Shown in pieces: positions 1 through 12,289 of a stretch of DNA of 64,000 nt (position 1 is its first letter; every line of letters starts with the position of its first letter). Under the pieces are notes generated by a model. That model was not told the DNA's origin, searched no databases, and was given only the letters and a program-made list of their open reading frames with translations. The position numbers were made by a program, and so were the translations under genes. Location: positions 95,487,343 to 95,551,342 of the forward strand of contig CP136065.1 in assembly GCA_032622095.1 (NCBI GenBank), written 5' to 3'. This stretch comes from Siphonodentalium dalli. Lineage: Eukaryota > Mollusca > Scaphopoda > Gadilida > Siphonodentaliidae.

Positions 1-2290
1 CGTTTCTTTTGATTAAATAGGCAGAATTAACTCATTATCTCCTCACTTTTTCAGTTCTGTATTCTGACCACTCAGTTTAATTAACGAATCAATGAACAAC
101 GATAATTAATGTATTAAGAAACTCTTAGATGAGTGAATGTATAGACAGAAAAATGCAAATCCAGTTACACAGGAAATTGAATTGGTGTGGGGAATTGTTC
201 CCAAATGTTGTAATTGAATTGTTATTGGTCCATGGTGAGACTATCGTTTCTCTTGATAAAAAGGCAGAATTAACTCATTGATTATCTCATGTGTCTCCTC
301 ACGTTTTCAGTTCTGTATTCTGACCATTCAGTTCAATTAACGAATCAATCAACAACTATAATTAATGTATTAAGAAACTCTTAGATGAGTGAATGTATAG
401 ACAGAAAAATGCAAATCCAGTTACACAGGAAATTGAATTCGTGTGGGGAAAAATTTCCAAATGTTGTACTTGAATTGTTATTGGTCCGTGGTGAGACTAT
501 CATTTCTCTTGATTAAAAAGGCAGAATTAACTCATTGATTATCTCATGTGTCTCCTCACGTTTTCTGTTCTGTATTCTGACCATTCAGTTCAATAAACGA
601 ATCAATCAACAACTATAATTAATGTATTAAGAAACTGTTTGATGAGTGAATGTATAGACAGAAAAAATGCAAATCCAGTTACTCAGGAAATTGAATTGGT
701 GTGGGGAAAAATTCCCAAATGTTGTACTTGAATTGTTATTGGTCCATGCATGATGAGACTATCGTTTCTCTTGATTAAATAGGCAGAATTAACTCATTAT
801 CTCCTCACTTTTTCAGTTCTGTATTCTGACCACTCAGTTTAATTAACGAATCAATGAACAACGATAATTAATGTATTAAGAAACTCTTAGATGAGTGAAT
901 GTATAGACAGAAAAATGCAAATCCAGTTACACAGGAAATTGAATTCGTGTGGGGAAAAATTCCCAAATGTTGTACTTGAATTGTTATTTGTCCATGATGA
1001 GACTATCGTTTCTCTTGATTAAATAGACAGAATTAACTCATTATCTCCTCACTTTTTTCAGTTCTGTATTCTGACCACTCCGTTTAATTAACGAATCAAT
1101 GAACAACGATAATTAATGTATTAAGAAACTCTTAGATGAGTGAATGTATAGACAGAAAAATGCAAATCCAGTTACACAGGAAATTGAATTCGTGTGGGGA
1201 AAAATTCCCAAATGTTGTACTTGAATTGTTATTTGTCCATGATGAGACTATCGTTTCTCTTGATTAAATAGGCAGAATTAACTCATTATCTCCTCACTTT
1301 TTCAGTTCTGTATTCTGACCACTCAGTTTAATTAACGAATCAATGAACAACGATAATTAATGTATTAAGAAACTCTTAGATGAGTGAATGTATAGACAGA
1401 AAAATGCAAATCCAGTTACACAGGAAATTGAATTCGTGTGGGGAAAAATTCCCAAATGTTGTACTTGAATTGTTATTTGTCCATGATGAGACTATCGTTT
1501 CTCTTGATTAAATAGACAGAATTAACTCATTATCTCCTCAGTTTTTTCAGTTCTGTATTCTGACCACTCCGTTTAATTAACGAATCAATGAACAACGATA
1601 ATTAATGTATTAAGAAACTCTTAGATGAGTGAATGTATAGACAGAAAAATGCAAATCCAGTTACACAGGAAATTGAATTGGTGTGGGGAAAAATTTCCAA
1701 ATGTTGTACTTGAATTGTTATTGGTCCGTGGTGAGACTATCATTTCTCTTGATTAAAAATGCAGAATTAACTCATTGATTATCTCATGTGTCTCCTCACG
1801 TTTTCAGTTCTGTATTCTGACCGTTCAGTTCAATTAACGAATCAATCAACAACTATAATTAATGTATTAAGAAACTCTTAGATGAGTGAATGTATAGACA
1901 GAAAAATGCAAATCCAGTTACACAGGAAATTGAATTGGTGTGGGAAAAAATCCCCAAATGTTGTACTTGAATTGTTATTGGTCCATGATGAGACTATCGT
2001 TTCTCTTGATAAAAAGGCAGAATTAACTCATTGATTATCTCATGTGTCTCCTCACGTTTTCAGTTCTGTATTCTGACCGTTCAGTTCAATTAACGAATCA
2101 ATCAACAACTATAATTAATGTATTAAGAAACTCTTAGATGAGTGAATGTATAGACAGAAAAATGCAAATCCAGTTACTCAGGAAATTGAAATGGTGTGGG
2201 GAAAAATTCCCAAATGTTGTACTTGAATTGTTATTGGTCCATGGTGAGACCATTATTTCTCTTGATTAAAAGGGCAGAATTAACTCATTG
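1..2290. repeat. 245/257-bp tandem array (core of a Helitron-like element)
   Basis: Nine and a bit copies; the landmark ctatcgtttctcttgat recurs at about 241, 497, 759, 1003, 1248, 1492, 1737, 1994 and 2250. Spacings are 256, 262, 244, 245, 244, 245, 257 and 256. The length classes differ by about 12 bp next to attaactcatt (gattatctcatgtgtctcc versus tatctcc). The array runs off the left edge and ends in the 3' tail of a Helitron-like unit. Confidence 0.95.
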
Positions 2291-2357
2291 AAAAAAAAAG
2301 TCATGTTTCTGACAAAGCCATGAGACGAACCACGCCAGTGGCGGGCTAACCTGCTAG
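1..2357 (+). mobile_element. Helitron-like unit H0, 3' part
   Basis: After the 245-bp array comes tcatgtttctgac, then a short hairpin (GCCAGTGGC) and gggctaacctgCTAG ending at 2357. A hairpin about 10 bp before CTRR is the Helitron 3' signature. The next unit's 5' end follows directly. Confidence 0.6.
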
Positions 2358-3596
2358 TACTATATATTTTGAGACTTCCTATATGTGTGTGTACTTCATA
2401 GAATCCAAAACGCGTGTACAGATTGAGCTCAAACTTCCTATGTAAGTGTCAAATACCACCGACCCGACCGTGGTCGCGGTTTAGAGAAGCTCGGAGCATC
2501 CGTTCTCCAATCTCAAATCAACGCAAAGGCACGGCGGGGGTTAATCAAGTGATTATTTAATGAGCGTTTGTTTTTGACGCATCTCTATAAAGAGCGTCTG
2601 TTTCCCATTCAACGTTATTCGCATCTGCAGAGTTATACGGGAACGCAAACGTTATCGCTCGAAATTTATTCCCTGCGAGCACGGATGGCGCGCTTTGTTT
2701 TTACAGTATATACCTTTACCTTCGGTATATACCGAAATCATCCCACATAATCACGAATATAGCATCAGATTTCTCCCCAGATATACCGTTATAAAGCTAC
2801 TGGAATCTGCCAATCTACGGGAAATTCCAGGGAATGCCAATTGAGCTCAAACTTGCTACCTACGGGAAGTGTCATATATATGAGTGTGTCCTTTATAGAC
2901 TCTAACCGATTGAGCTCAAACTTGCTAAATAAGAAAATAGCCCCCAAGCCGTAAATATCAACAACAACGATATTGCTACCTACGGTGAGCAACGTTATTA
3001 GCATCTGCAGAATTATGCAGAGAGAAAGTGCTTTCCTATTTTTAGAACGCAACACATGTTTACGTCGCGTTGGTGATTGGGGTTCACAACGGGGTTAATT
3101 GACTGTCCGCTCTTTGCGACGATGAGGTTCACGGCGGGGACTATTGACCAACACTCACAATTTCGTCTTTTGCATCAGATACCAACACCTCGACCGATCG
3201 GGACGAATCTTGGTACGTGAGTGTAGTTTGACCAGGTGGTCGTCGCTGTCGTATTGGCGAGCCCGTGCGACGCCCGTGCAGCGCATGCGCAGACGAGATA
3301 TCGGAAACGGGTGGAGCTATCGACTTGAAATTTGGTATGTGAATGTATCTTGCCCCGGATACGAATTTTATCGGGTCGCCGAGCCCGTGCGGCGCCAGAT
3401 TCGCGCATGCGCAGACCAGATCTCGGAAACGGGTGGAGCTATCGACTTGAAATTTGTTTTTTGAGTAGCCCGGTCATGTACGGGGTTACATTGAAAAACT
3501 AAAATTAATGGATCGACCAAAGCCATGGGACGAATGCAATTGCTTTTTCGAACAAAGCCATGGGACGAATGCGCCAGTGGCGGGCTAACCTGCTAG
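2358..3596 (+). mobile_element. Helitron-like unit H1 (non-autonomous)
   Basis: It starts (t)actatatattttgagac and ends GCGCCAGTGGCG...CTAG at 3596. Its left 700 bp closely matches H5 (7307-8420). Its right part holds two 122-bp core repeats (3217-3480) also found in H7 at 41 kb. No Rep/helicase coding seen. Confidence 0.65.
3217..3480 (+). repeat. 122-bp core repeat, two copies
   Basis: The landmark ttgaaattt recurs at 3325 and 3447, exactly 122 bp apart. Each copy has a gcatgcgcagac word and gatctcggaaacgggtgg. The same unit is present four times at 41086-41560. Confidence 0.9.
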
Positions 3597-5165
3597 TACT
3601 ATATATTTTGAGACTTCGTATATGTGTGTGTGTGTACTTCATAGAATCGAAAACAGCTGGCTCGATTGAGTTCAAACTTCCCATCTAAGGGTAAAAACCC
3701 ACGAACACCGTAGTTGTCGCGTTTTGGAGAAGATCTGAGCACCCTTTCTCCACTCCCAAAATCACCGCAAAGGCACGGCGGGGGGTTAATCGCGTTGATA
3801 GTTAAAGAGCGTTCCTATCGCATTGTAGTTGATAAAGAGCGTATATGCCTAATGTCATTCTTATGTCTGGGCCTCGGCGTGTGCGTGTAAGACTGTATGT
3901 AGACATGAGCGTGTTGTGTGACGACATTCCCAACACCTAGCAGGGACAAATATCTATTAGCCAACATCAAGGCGAGTTTTGCGACGTATTAATTCAAATG
4001 CTTTCGATCAAACAATATTATCTGTCGCACTCATATTTCGACATCTGTACGAATCCACTGCAATCGGCCTATTTTTAGAACGCAGCACATGTCGCGTTGC
4101 CGTTGGTGATGGGGTACACGACGGGATTAATTTAAATATGTCATGTTGGTAACAATATCTAGCCGAGAATTCCTCAGACATACAGACGAATGCGACCAGC
4201 AAATTTCAAAATTGGTCACTTGACCTCCCCATGAATATCTTCTGGGAAATGCCAGGAAAGTGTGCCCATTATCGGGCCATTGTGTGTGTCGCGGTCGCGC
4301 AATTTTAACACTTTTGAGGTAAATACACGTGGTTGTGAATTACGTCACGCCACGTGGGTCCAGGCGGAAGTTAACCTGACCCTTCCAATGCCGCGTATGT
4401 TAGTGATACCGGAGTTATAGCGTGCGCGTTATGTTTTTTGACTGACCGCAGTGCCCGATCCGCCGAATGTGAACATGTTATCAACTGTTACGGCAGTCCG
4501 TGGCCCACGGCAGTCAATTGCCGTGTCGAATATTGAAGCCTACTGATCAATTTAAGGTCAAATCGGGTAAAACTCGCTGATTTCGACGAAATTGTACACC
4601 TAGGTGCAGCATACGTGTCTCGGAAGCTGTTGCAATTGCTTTTTCGAAACTTGGTATGTGGGGTATTTTCGGCCGGGAACGGGCATAGGCCTATTAATTT
4701 GCCCGTGCGACGTGACCTTGACCTTGAAATCGGGTCATTTCAAGGTCAAACGCCCGAATATCACGGGATTTCGATGAAACTTGGTATGTGGGGTACATTC
4801 GTACGGGGAGTCTCATAAGCATATTCATTTGCCCGTGCGACGTGATCTTGACCTTGAAATCGGGTCAATTCAAGGTCAAATCGCCAATTTTGATGGGATT
4901 TTGACGAAATTTGATACGTGGTGTTACTTTTGTCCACTGATTGTTTTGGACGGGTCCAATCATGACTCCGACCAGACCTTGACCTTCAAAATGATCAATT
5001 CAAGGTCAAATCGGGTAAAACCGGATGGATTTCGACGGGCCCGTTTGTCGGGTACTTTTGTCCGGGCAGTGTTTTGGACTGGTCAAATCGTGACCCCACT
5101 TGACCTTGACCTTCAAAATGGACAATTCAAGGTCAAAGCCCAGACGAAGTCGGGTCACCTTCTAG
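3597..5165 (+). mobile_element. Helitron-like unit H2 with 130-bp repeats
   Basis: It starts tactatatattttgagac and ends tctag at 5165, with no clear hairpin before it. Its first kilobase (3600-4640) is almost identical to H4 (6120-7170). After gcaattgctttttcga it diverges into a 130-bp tandem array, where H4 goes straight to the tail. Confidence 0.6.
4545..5150 (+). repeat. 130-bp tandem array carrying TCAAGGTCA words
   Basis: The landmark ttggtatgtgggg or its variants occurs at 4651, 4781 and 4911, with a further unit near 5041. Units carry tgaccttgacctt and, 15-20 bp on, ttcaaggtcaaa. TCAAGGTCA is the known monomer site for ERR and NR5A-type nuclear receptors. Confidence 0.85.
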
Positions 5166-6119
5166 TACTATATATTTTGAGACTTCCGTATATATATATA
5201 TATGTGTGTACTTTATAGAATCGAAAACGACTGCACCCATCGAGCTCAAATTTTTCGTATATAAGTGTAAAATCCCACGGACACCGCCGTGGTCGCGTTT
5301 TGGAGAACCTCAGAGCACCGTTTCTCCCTTCCCAATCATCAAAATCACCGCAATCGGCACTTCGGGGTTAATAGCGTTGATATATAAAGAGCGTTTGTTT
5401 TCCGCAGTGTCTATATAAAGAGCGTCGTTTTCGCTATCTACTTATCTGTATGACGAATTGTAGCCTGTCACTCGAAATATTATGCAGAGAGATTTCACGA
5501 CGGAAAGCGTTTGTTTTCAATTCAATGCATTGTTATCGCTCGAAATATTATGCAGAGAGATTTCACGACATTAGGACGGGTACGGCAGACTCGAAATATT
5601 ATGCAGAGAGATTTCACGACGGGAAGCGTTTGTTTTCAATGCAATATTTTATCGTAGAGAGATTTCACGACGGGAAGCGTTTATTGAAATGCAGAGAGAT
5701 TTCACGACATTAGGACGGGTACGACAGACTCGAAATATTATGCAGAGAGATTTCACGACAGGAAGCGTTTGTTTTCAATGCAATGTTATCGTAGAGAGAT
5801 TTCACGACGGGAAGCGTTTGTTTTCAATGCAATGCAATGTTATCGCTCGAAATATTGTGACATTAGGACGGGTACAGGCAGGTTAAAAAAAAAGAAAACA
5901 AAGAATGCGTTGGTCTGTCGTTCCTAGGAAGAGGGGATTTCATCGGGTCAATTAGAATAAAAATTAAATAAATAGGTCAATTAGAATAAAAATTATATAA
6001 ATATTAAAAAATTCAAAAAAACCTAAATTAAATTTAAAAAACATTAAATTAATATTAAAAAAATTAAAAAAAATGTCATATTTCTGACCAACCACTCCAG
6101 TGGCGGGCTAACCTGCTAG
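5166..6119 (+). mobile_element. Helitron-like unit H3
   Basis: It starts tactatatattttgagac and ends CTCCAGTGGCGGG...CTAG at 6119. The middle (5450-5880) holds degenerate tandem copies of tatgcagagagatttcacgac. An AT-rich tract of a/t/aa simple sequence (5940-6075) precedes the tail. Confidence 0.6.
5450..5885 (+). repeat. Degenerate short tandem repeats with agagagatttcacgac
   Basis: At least seven copies of gcagagagatttcacgac or gtagagagatttcacgac alternate with cattaggacgggtacggcag and ggaagcgtttgttttcaatg blocks. A decayed relative lies at 8030-8170 in H5. Confidence 0.85.
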
Positions 6120-7306
6120 TCTATACTATATATTTTGAGACTTCATATATGTGTGTGTGTGTACTTCATAGAATCGAAAACAGCTGGCTCGATTGAGTTC
6201 AAACTTCCCATCTAAGGGTAAAAACCCACGAACACCGTAGTTGTCGCGTTTTGGAGAAGATCTGAGCACCCTTTCTCCACTCCCAAAATCACTGCAAAGG
6301 CACGGCGGGGGTTAATCGCGTTGATAGTTAAAGAGCGTTCCTATCGCATTGTAGTTGATAAAGAGCGTATATGCCTAATGTCATTCTTACGTCTGGGCCT
6401 CGGCGTGTGCGTGTAAGACTGTATGCATACATGATCGTGTTGTGTGACGACATTCCCAACACCTAGCAGGGACCAATATCTATTAGCCAACATCAAGGCG
6501 AGTTTTGCGACGTATTAATTCAAATGCTTTCGATCAAACAATATTATCTATCGCACTCATATTTCGTCATCTGTACGAATCCACTGCAATCGGCCTATTT
6601 TTAGAATGCAACACATGTCGCGTTGCCGTTGGTGATGGGGTACACGGCGGGATTAATTTAAATATGTCATGTTGGTAACAATATCTAGCCGAGAATTCCT
6701 CAGACATACAGACGAATGCGACCAGCAAATTTCAAAATTGGTCACTTGACCTCCCCATGAATATCTTCTGGGAAATGCCAGGGAACGTGTGCCCATTATC
6801 GGGCCATTGTGTTTGTCGCGGTCGCGCAATTTTAACACTTTCGAGGTAAATGGTTGTGAATTACGTCACGCCACGTGGGTCCAGGCGGAAGTTAACCTGA
6901 CCCTTCCAATGCCGCGTACGTTAGTGATACCGGAGTCATAGCGTGCGCGTTATGTTTTTTGACTGACCGCAGTGCCCGATCCGCCGAATGTGAACATGTT
7001 ATCAACTGTTACGGCAGTCCGTGGCCCACGGCAGTCAATTGCCGTGTCGAATATTGAAGCCTACTGATCAATTCAAGGTCAAATCGGGTAAAACTTGCTG
7101 ATTTCGACGAAATTGTACACCTAGGTGCAGCATACGTGTCTCGGAAGCTGTTGCAATTGCTTTTTCGAACAAAGCCATGAGACGAAAAATTAAAAAGGCA
7201 CAATTATCTCATTGAAAAACAAAAAAATTTAATTTAAAAAATTAATTAAAACTTAAAAATTGTCATGTTTCTGACGATTGCCGCCAGTGGCGGGCTAACC
7301 TGCTAG
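6120..7306 (+). mobile_element. Helitron-like unit H4
   Basis: It starts TCTATACTATATATTTTGAG directly after the CTAG of H3 and ends in hairpin CCGCCAGTGGCGGG plus ctaacctgCTAG at 7306. Its first kilobase is nearly the same as H2. Confidence 0.7.
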
Positions 7307-8420
7307 TCTATACTATATATTTTGAGACTTCGTATATATATATGTACTTCATAGAATCCAAAACGCGTGTACAGATTGAGCTCAAACTTCCTATGTAAGT
7401 GTCAAATTCCACCGAGACGACCGTGGTCGCGGTTTAGAGAAGCTCAGAGCACCCGTTCTCCAATCTCAAATCACCGCAAAGGCACGGCGTGGGTTAATCA
7501 AGTGATTATTTAATGAGCGTTTGTTTTTGACGCATCTCTATAAAGAGCGTCTGTTTGCCATTCAACGTTATTTGCATCTGCAGAGAGATATACGGAACAT
7601 ACATTAAATTAAAAAAACATTTGTTTCTGACCAACCCTGCGAGCACGGATGGCGCGCTTTGTTTTTACAGTATATAGTTATATACCGAAATCATCCCAGA
7701 TAATCACGAATATAGCATCAGATTTCTCCCCAGATATACCATTATAAAGCTACTGGAATCTGCCAATCTACGGGAAATTCCAGGGAATGCCGATTGAGCT
7801 CAAACTTGCTACCCACGGGAAGTGTCATATATATGAGTGTGTCCTTTATAGACTCGAACCGATTGAGCTCAAACTTGCTAAATAAGAAAAAAGCCCCCAA
7901 GCCGTAAATATCAACAACAACGATATTACTAAATACACGTTTTCGGCAATGTGAGAGTTTTCGGGGAGCCGTGATGCCAACAACAACAACCCGAAGCCCT
8001 CAATGCCAACAACAGATTCAATGCAATGTTATCTATTATGCAGAGATATTTCACGACATTACGACGGGTACGGCAGACTCAAAATATTATGCAGACAGAT
8101 TTCCCGACGGGAAGCGTTTGTTTTAAATTCAATGCAATGTTATCGTAGAGAGATTTCACGAAACAAAGAATGCGTTGTCTGTCGTTCCTAGGAAGGGGGG
8201 ATTTCTACGGGTAAATTTTTCCGACAGAAACAAAAAAATTAATTAAAACAATTTACAATTTAATTAAAACAATTTAAAATTAAAAAAAATTAACAATAAA
8301 AAAACAATTCAGAAACAAAATATATTAAATTTAAAAAACATTAAATTCATATTCAAAAATGTCATGTTTCTGAAACAAAGCCATGGGACGAATGCCGCCG
8401 GTGGCGGGCTAACCTGCTAG
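7307..8420 (+). mobile_element. Helitron-like unit H5
   Basis: It starts TCTATACTATATATTTTGAG and ends with a CCGCCGGTGGCGGG hairpin and CTAG at 8420. The first 600 bp match H1. The tail is preceded by an AT-rich simple tract (8220-8360). Confidence 0.7.
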
Positions 8421-9434
8421 TCTCCTATATATTTTGAGACTTCCGTATATGTGTATATATATGTGTCCTCTATAGACTCTAAAACGGCTGGCTCGATTGA
8501 GCTCAAACTTCCCATCTAAGGGTAAAAACCCACGGGAATCGTCGTCGCGGAGTTTTTGGAGAAGCTCTGAGCACTCATTCTCCACTCCCAATCATCAAAA
8601 TCACTGTGGGTGTTAATCGCGTTGATAGTTAAAGAGCGTTCCTATCCGCAGTGTTGTTGATAAAGATCTTCCATATTTGGGTTCGTTAACCGGTTAACGC
8701 TCTTTATCCCCTTCCGCTTTCGCATATCGCATTACGGCTTTTGTTTACTTTATATTATGCGGAGAGATTTATTGGAAGTCATAAGATACGGGAACAATAC
8801 TTTTGAGTGCTTTCCTTTGCGGAGAGATTTATTGGAAGTCATAAGATACGGGAACAATACTTTTACAATTGGATCAGACGCAGTTCATTTGAAATTCTTC
8901 GTGAATAGCAAGACTGCCATTCGTTCGAGTTACTTTAGATCAAACAATATTCTCTGTCGCACTCATATTTCGTCATCTACGAATCTACTGCAATCGACCT
9001 ATTTTTAGAACGCAACACATGGTACCAAAATTACGTCGCGTTGGTGATGGGGGTGCACGGCGGGATTAATTGAGTGTCCGCTCTTTGCGGGGACTATTGA
9101 CCATCTCGTAAGGGTGGACAACCTATGTTAGGGGCTGCTCAATGGCCACGGGCAGGTTAAAAAAAATCATACCTCTTTTAGGGACGGGTATCATAATTTC
9201 TCTTGATTAAAAAGGCAGAAATAACTCATTGGAAAACAAAAAATGCATGTTGTGTGATTCTTATGTCTGTCGTTCCTAGGAACTGGGAAGTTTTTCATCG
9301 GGTCAGTTTTTCCACCCGATGTACCGTAAATTAACTCATTGAAAAACAAAAAATTCAATTAAAATATTAAATTTTTTTTTTTACAAAATGTCATGTTTCT
9401 GACCAACGCCGCCAGTGGCGGGCTAACCTGCTAG
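8421..9434 (+). mobile_element. Helitron-like unit H6 (end of the array)
   Basis: It starts TCTCCTATATATTTTGAGAC and ends with hairpin CCGCCAGTGGCGGG and CTAG at 9434, followed by tatata and then non-repetitive DNA. It contains a 60-bp direct repeat (8759-8878, ggagagatttattggaagtc) and sequence shared with the H0 tail near 9190. Confidence 0.65.
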
Positions 9435-10160
9435 TATATATATATATATATGGGAAAATATGTGTAATGGTAGCTGAAATGTAATTTAAAACAAAATATT
9501 CTATTGGGTCCCAAAACCTTAATCGAAGTCAGTTTGAATATTTTGGTTTAAAAACATTTAAATATCTCAAATTACAGGCGTTCTATCATTCTCGTCAATA
9601 TTTTAAAGAAATTTATCACCATAGAGATTGAAAACAATTGCATCATACATGGATTGTGAATAATTTGCTTGAACGCTACCGAACATCTTAATAAGGCTGG
9701 GTTCAATTGCAACCATCAACCACATGCAAATGGCAAATGTTAGGTTTCACAGAACTGGAATAATAGTTTTAGTATATTCCATCAGGTGAACAAACAAATA
9801 AAACTGGTATTATTCTGTTAGGAACATCAGTGTGCGGTCTGCAATATATACTTTTTCACAGTTATACGCATGAAATGACAGTCTTGTCCCATTCTTCAAT
9901 TTGCAATTGCAAACTACTTGATGTAAAAAAGAGTTGTTTTCGGGTTGGTCCATGATGAAGAAGGATTATCAGATTGGATTATTTCCCTCCCTTTTCACAC
10001 CTCTATAGAGCCAATTGCTGGCCGCAATAGTGTGTAATCAAAAGCTTATATTGAACTAGAAATCTAGCATCGTTTGACAAGGATAGTATATTTTATTGAG
10101 GTACTGGTTCCAAGGTTTATGTTTGCAAAATACTATTCACATAACATTTTATATTTTTAG
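9435..10160. other. Intron DNA, no feature seen
   Basis: Apart from a short (ta)n tract at the start, I see no repeat, exon or RNA gene here. In particular no formin exon with the expected tryptophan-rich start of FH2 is present. Confidence 0.5.
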
Positions 10161-10239
10161 CTGAAAGAATCAGATCTCGGGAATTTTGTGAAAAACATGG
10201 AAATAGAGCAGCATTTCAAGGCAAAGTCTCCCAGAGCAA
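10161..10239 (+). CDS. GRID2IP: Delphilin-like formin exon a (FH2, N-terminal part)
   Basis: Acceptor tatatttttag ends at 10160 and donor gtaag starts at 10240. It reads 26 codons plus one base, LKESDLGNFVKNMEIEQHF..., matching the helix before the FH2 knob (delphilin has a similar L-D-V-Y-L-LE-HF pattern). It enters in phase 0, so at least one upstream exon is needed. None is seen back to the end of the Helitron array at 9434, so it is probably left of the window. Confidence 0.75.
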
Positions 10240-11363
10240 GTAAGATTGCATTCTTTGGATGTTTTATGGTCTCTGTACATAGCTTGTAGCTGGTCCATTG
10301 GATGTTAGGTCCCTGTGAATCGGCACCTGTCCACAAATTCAAAATCCGATATCGAATTGGGGAACCGATGTCAACATCGAATCAAATCTCAAATCGAATC
10401 GGCTAGCCGCCAGTCCAGAACCGGCATAGGTCTTTGAAGTCAGTTCTGATTTTGTTGCTATAAGGTGTTGATAAATTTCAGTTTCAGTATATGTTACACA
10501 GAAAATAAAATTGCATATGAGATTCTCTGGTTGTACACCATGTACATGTAAGTTATATACATGTACATTCTGATTATGTTTTATTAATTAAAATAAAATG
10601 TTTCAAAGTACTGTCATGTGTATAAATGCAAAAATATTTATGCAGTTAAGCATTAATTTCAATCTGGTTTGATATCAATACCGCACAATCTGCAGACATA
10701 TTGATGACGTGATAACAAAACACTAACAAGCGATATATTTACATGTACGTGTACATCGATCACAATGCAGTCTGCGAAAAATTGTATAAATAAAGATCCA
10801 CATATGTATAACCACCATCCAGATAGAACACAATGAACCAATAATAAAATGCTAGGCCTGTTTGGACAGTTGTCCCTTATGTGATTTTATTCACAGTATA
10901 CCTAAGTGAAAAACCTCTAATAATACAAAATTAGCATGTTACAACAAATATTGTTGATGCATCACTCCTATATTTTGTCATAAGCCTGAGCAAAATGTCC
11001 AACATAGCGTCAACTGGGGCAAATTGGATTATATATTTGATTCGGCTGTCCAATTCGGTGTCTTATTGCCATCAAAATGGCGATAAACGAAATAAAAACA
11101 AATTTCAAATATTCCAAGGGCCCTATTGGATGGCTAACACAAATTGCTGGGATAATAGTATAATTCTAAAAGGCATCCTATTTAGAGCAAGTAATTTATA
11201 TGAAGCGTTCCATGATGCCGATCATTTCGATTATTATTATCAAAACTAGTTAGGTGTCCATTTTATCAGATATTAGAACTCTGGCATGATATTTTATTAG
11301 CATTTGTGACTGTTTTTCATGTGGATATATTGTTACACTTAAACTTAGCCCTATATTTTTCAG

Positions 11364-11423
11364 CAGTGCCGGACAAGAAGGGTGAAGTGTTTATATTAAA
11401 TCCAAAGAAGGCTTACAACATAT
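11364..11423 (+). CDS. GRID2IP: Delphilin-like formin exon b
   Basis: Acceptor atatttttcag ends at 11363 and the strong donor gtgagt starts at 11424. Two leading bases complete the codon from exon a. It then reads VPDKKGEVFILNPKKAYNI plus one base. The KKAYN motif is the conserved FH2 segment just before the ILL helix. A second possible acceptor 3 bases downstream (after cagcag) would drop one codon. The donor sits only a few bases before repeat DNA starting about 11429. Confidence 0.82.
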
Positions 11424-11428
11424 GTGAG

Positions 11429-11617
11429 TTTAATCCTTTCATTACTAAATGGATTCTCCCATTCAGTTATACATTGGAACACTCCATTATTCATATGAAG
11501 GGGTGTTCAGGTAATATTTAAAACAGACGACAGACAGAAAAACATATACTACAAGAGCAGAATTATTCATATTCATTAGTGGGAAATGTTCAGATAATAA
11601 GTTCTACAGATGACTTA
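11429..11617 (+). repeat. Left part of an interrupted interspersed repeat
   Basis: From about 11429 the sequence (tttaatcctttcattactaa onward) aligns with 18872-19060. It ends in gggaaatgttcagataataagttc, whose inverted partner lies at about 14235-14262. The 2.6-kb element 11618-14223 splits it. Confidence 0.55.
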
Positions 11618-11925
11618 GGGAGCATGTCAAAACCTCTTTCGCATATGCGAAAAAAATGCGAAAAATGTGGCGTCATTGACGTCGTTTTTTCGACATTATC
11701 AGAGTTTTTTCGTCATTATCGCACGCCGTAACGTTGTACGTTTTCGTCAATTTTTCGTCATTTTCGCTGTCTTGGTTCGATGTTTTCGCAATTATCGCAG
11801 TTTTGTTTCGCAGTTTTGCTCAAATGTTCGCTGTTCTGTTTCGACATATTTTCGCAGTGTTTGTTTTCGTCAAGATCGCAGCATTATATCCGTCAATATT
11901 GCTGTTGTGTCGATATGATTGGCAG

Positions 11926-12129
11926 GACAGTTTGTGTTCAATAAATACTCCATAGTCGCAGTTTTATACTGATGTGTCGCGAACGGGAAGATGTCGATGT
12001 CCATGCTGAAATTTCTCAGATCGGAGTGACAGTTTGTGTTCAATAAATACTCCATAGTCGCAGTTTTATACTGATGTGTCGCGAACGGGAAGATGTCGGT
12101 GTCCATGCTGAAATTTCTCAGATCGGAGT
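11926..12129 (+). repeat. 102-bp tandem duplication
   Basis: gacagtttgtgttcaataaa starts at 11926 and again at 12028. The two copies differ at one or two bases. Confidence 0.95.
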
Positions 12130-12289
12130 TTTTATCATAAGAATTCCATTGATTTAATCAGAGTATTCTCCGATATGAAAACATTTCCGATTTGATCGAA
12201 GTTTATAAATGTAGGCCTATTAGTAAATTTCTCCGATCTACTGAAATCTCCGATTTGGTTAATATCGGACAATTCAAACTTCGTTTAAT

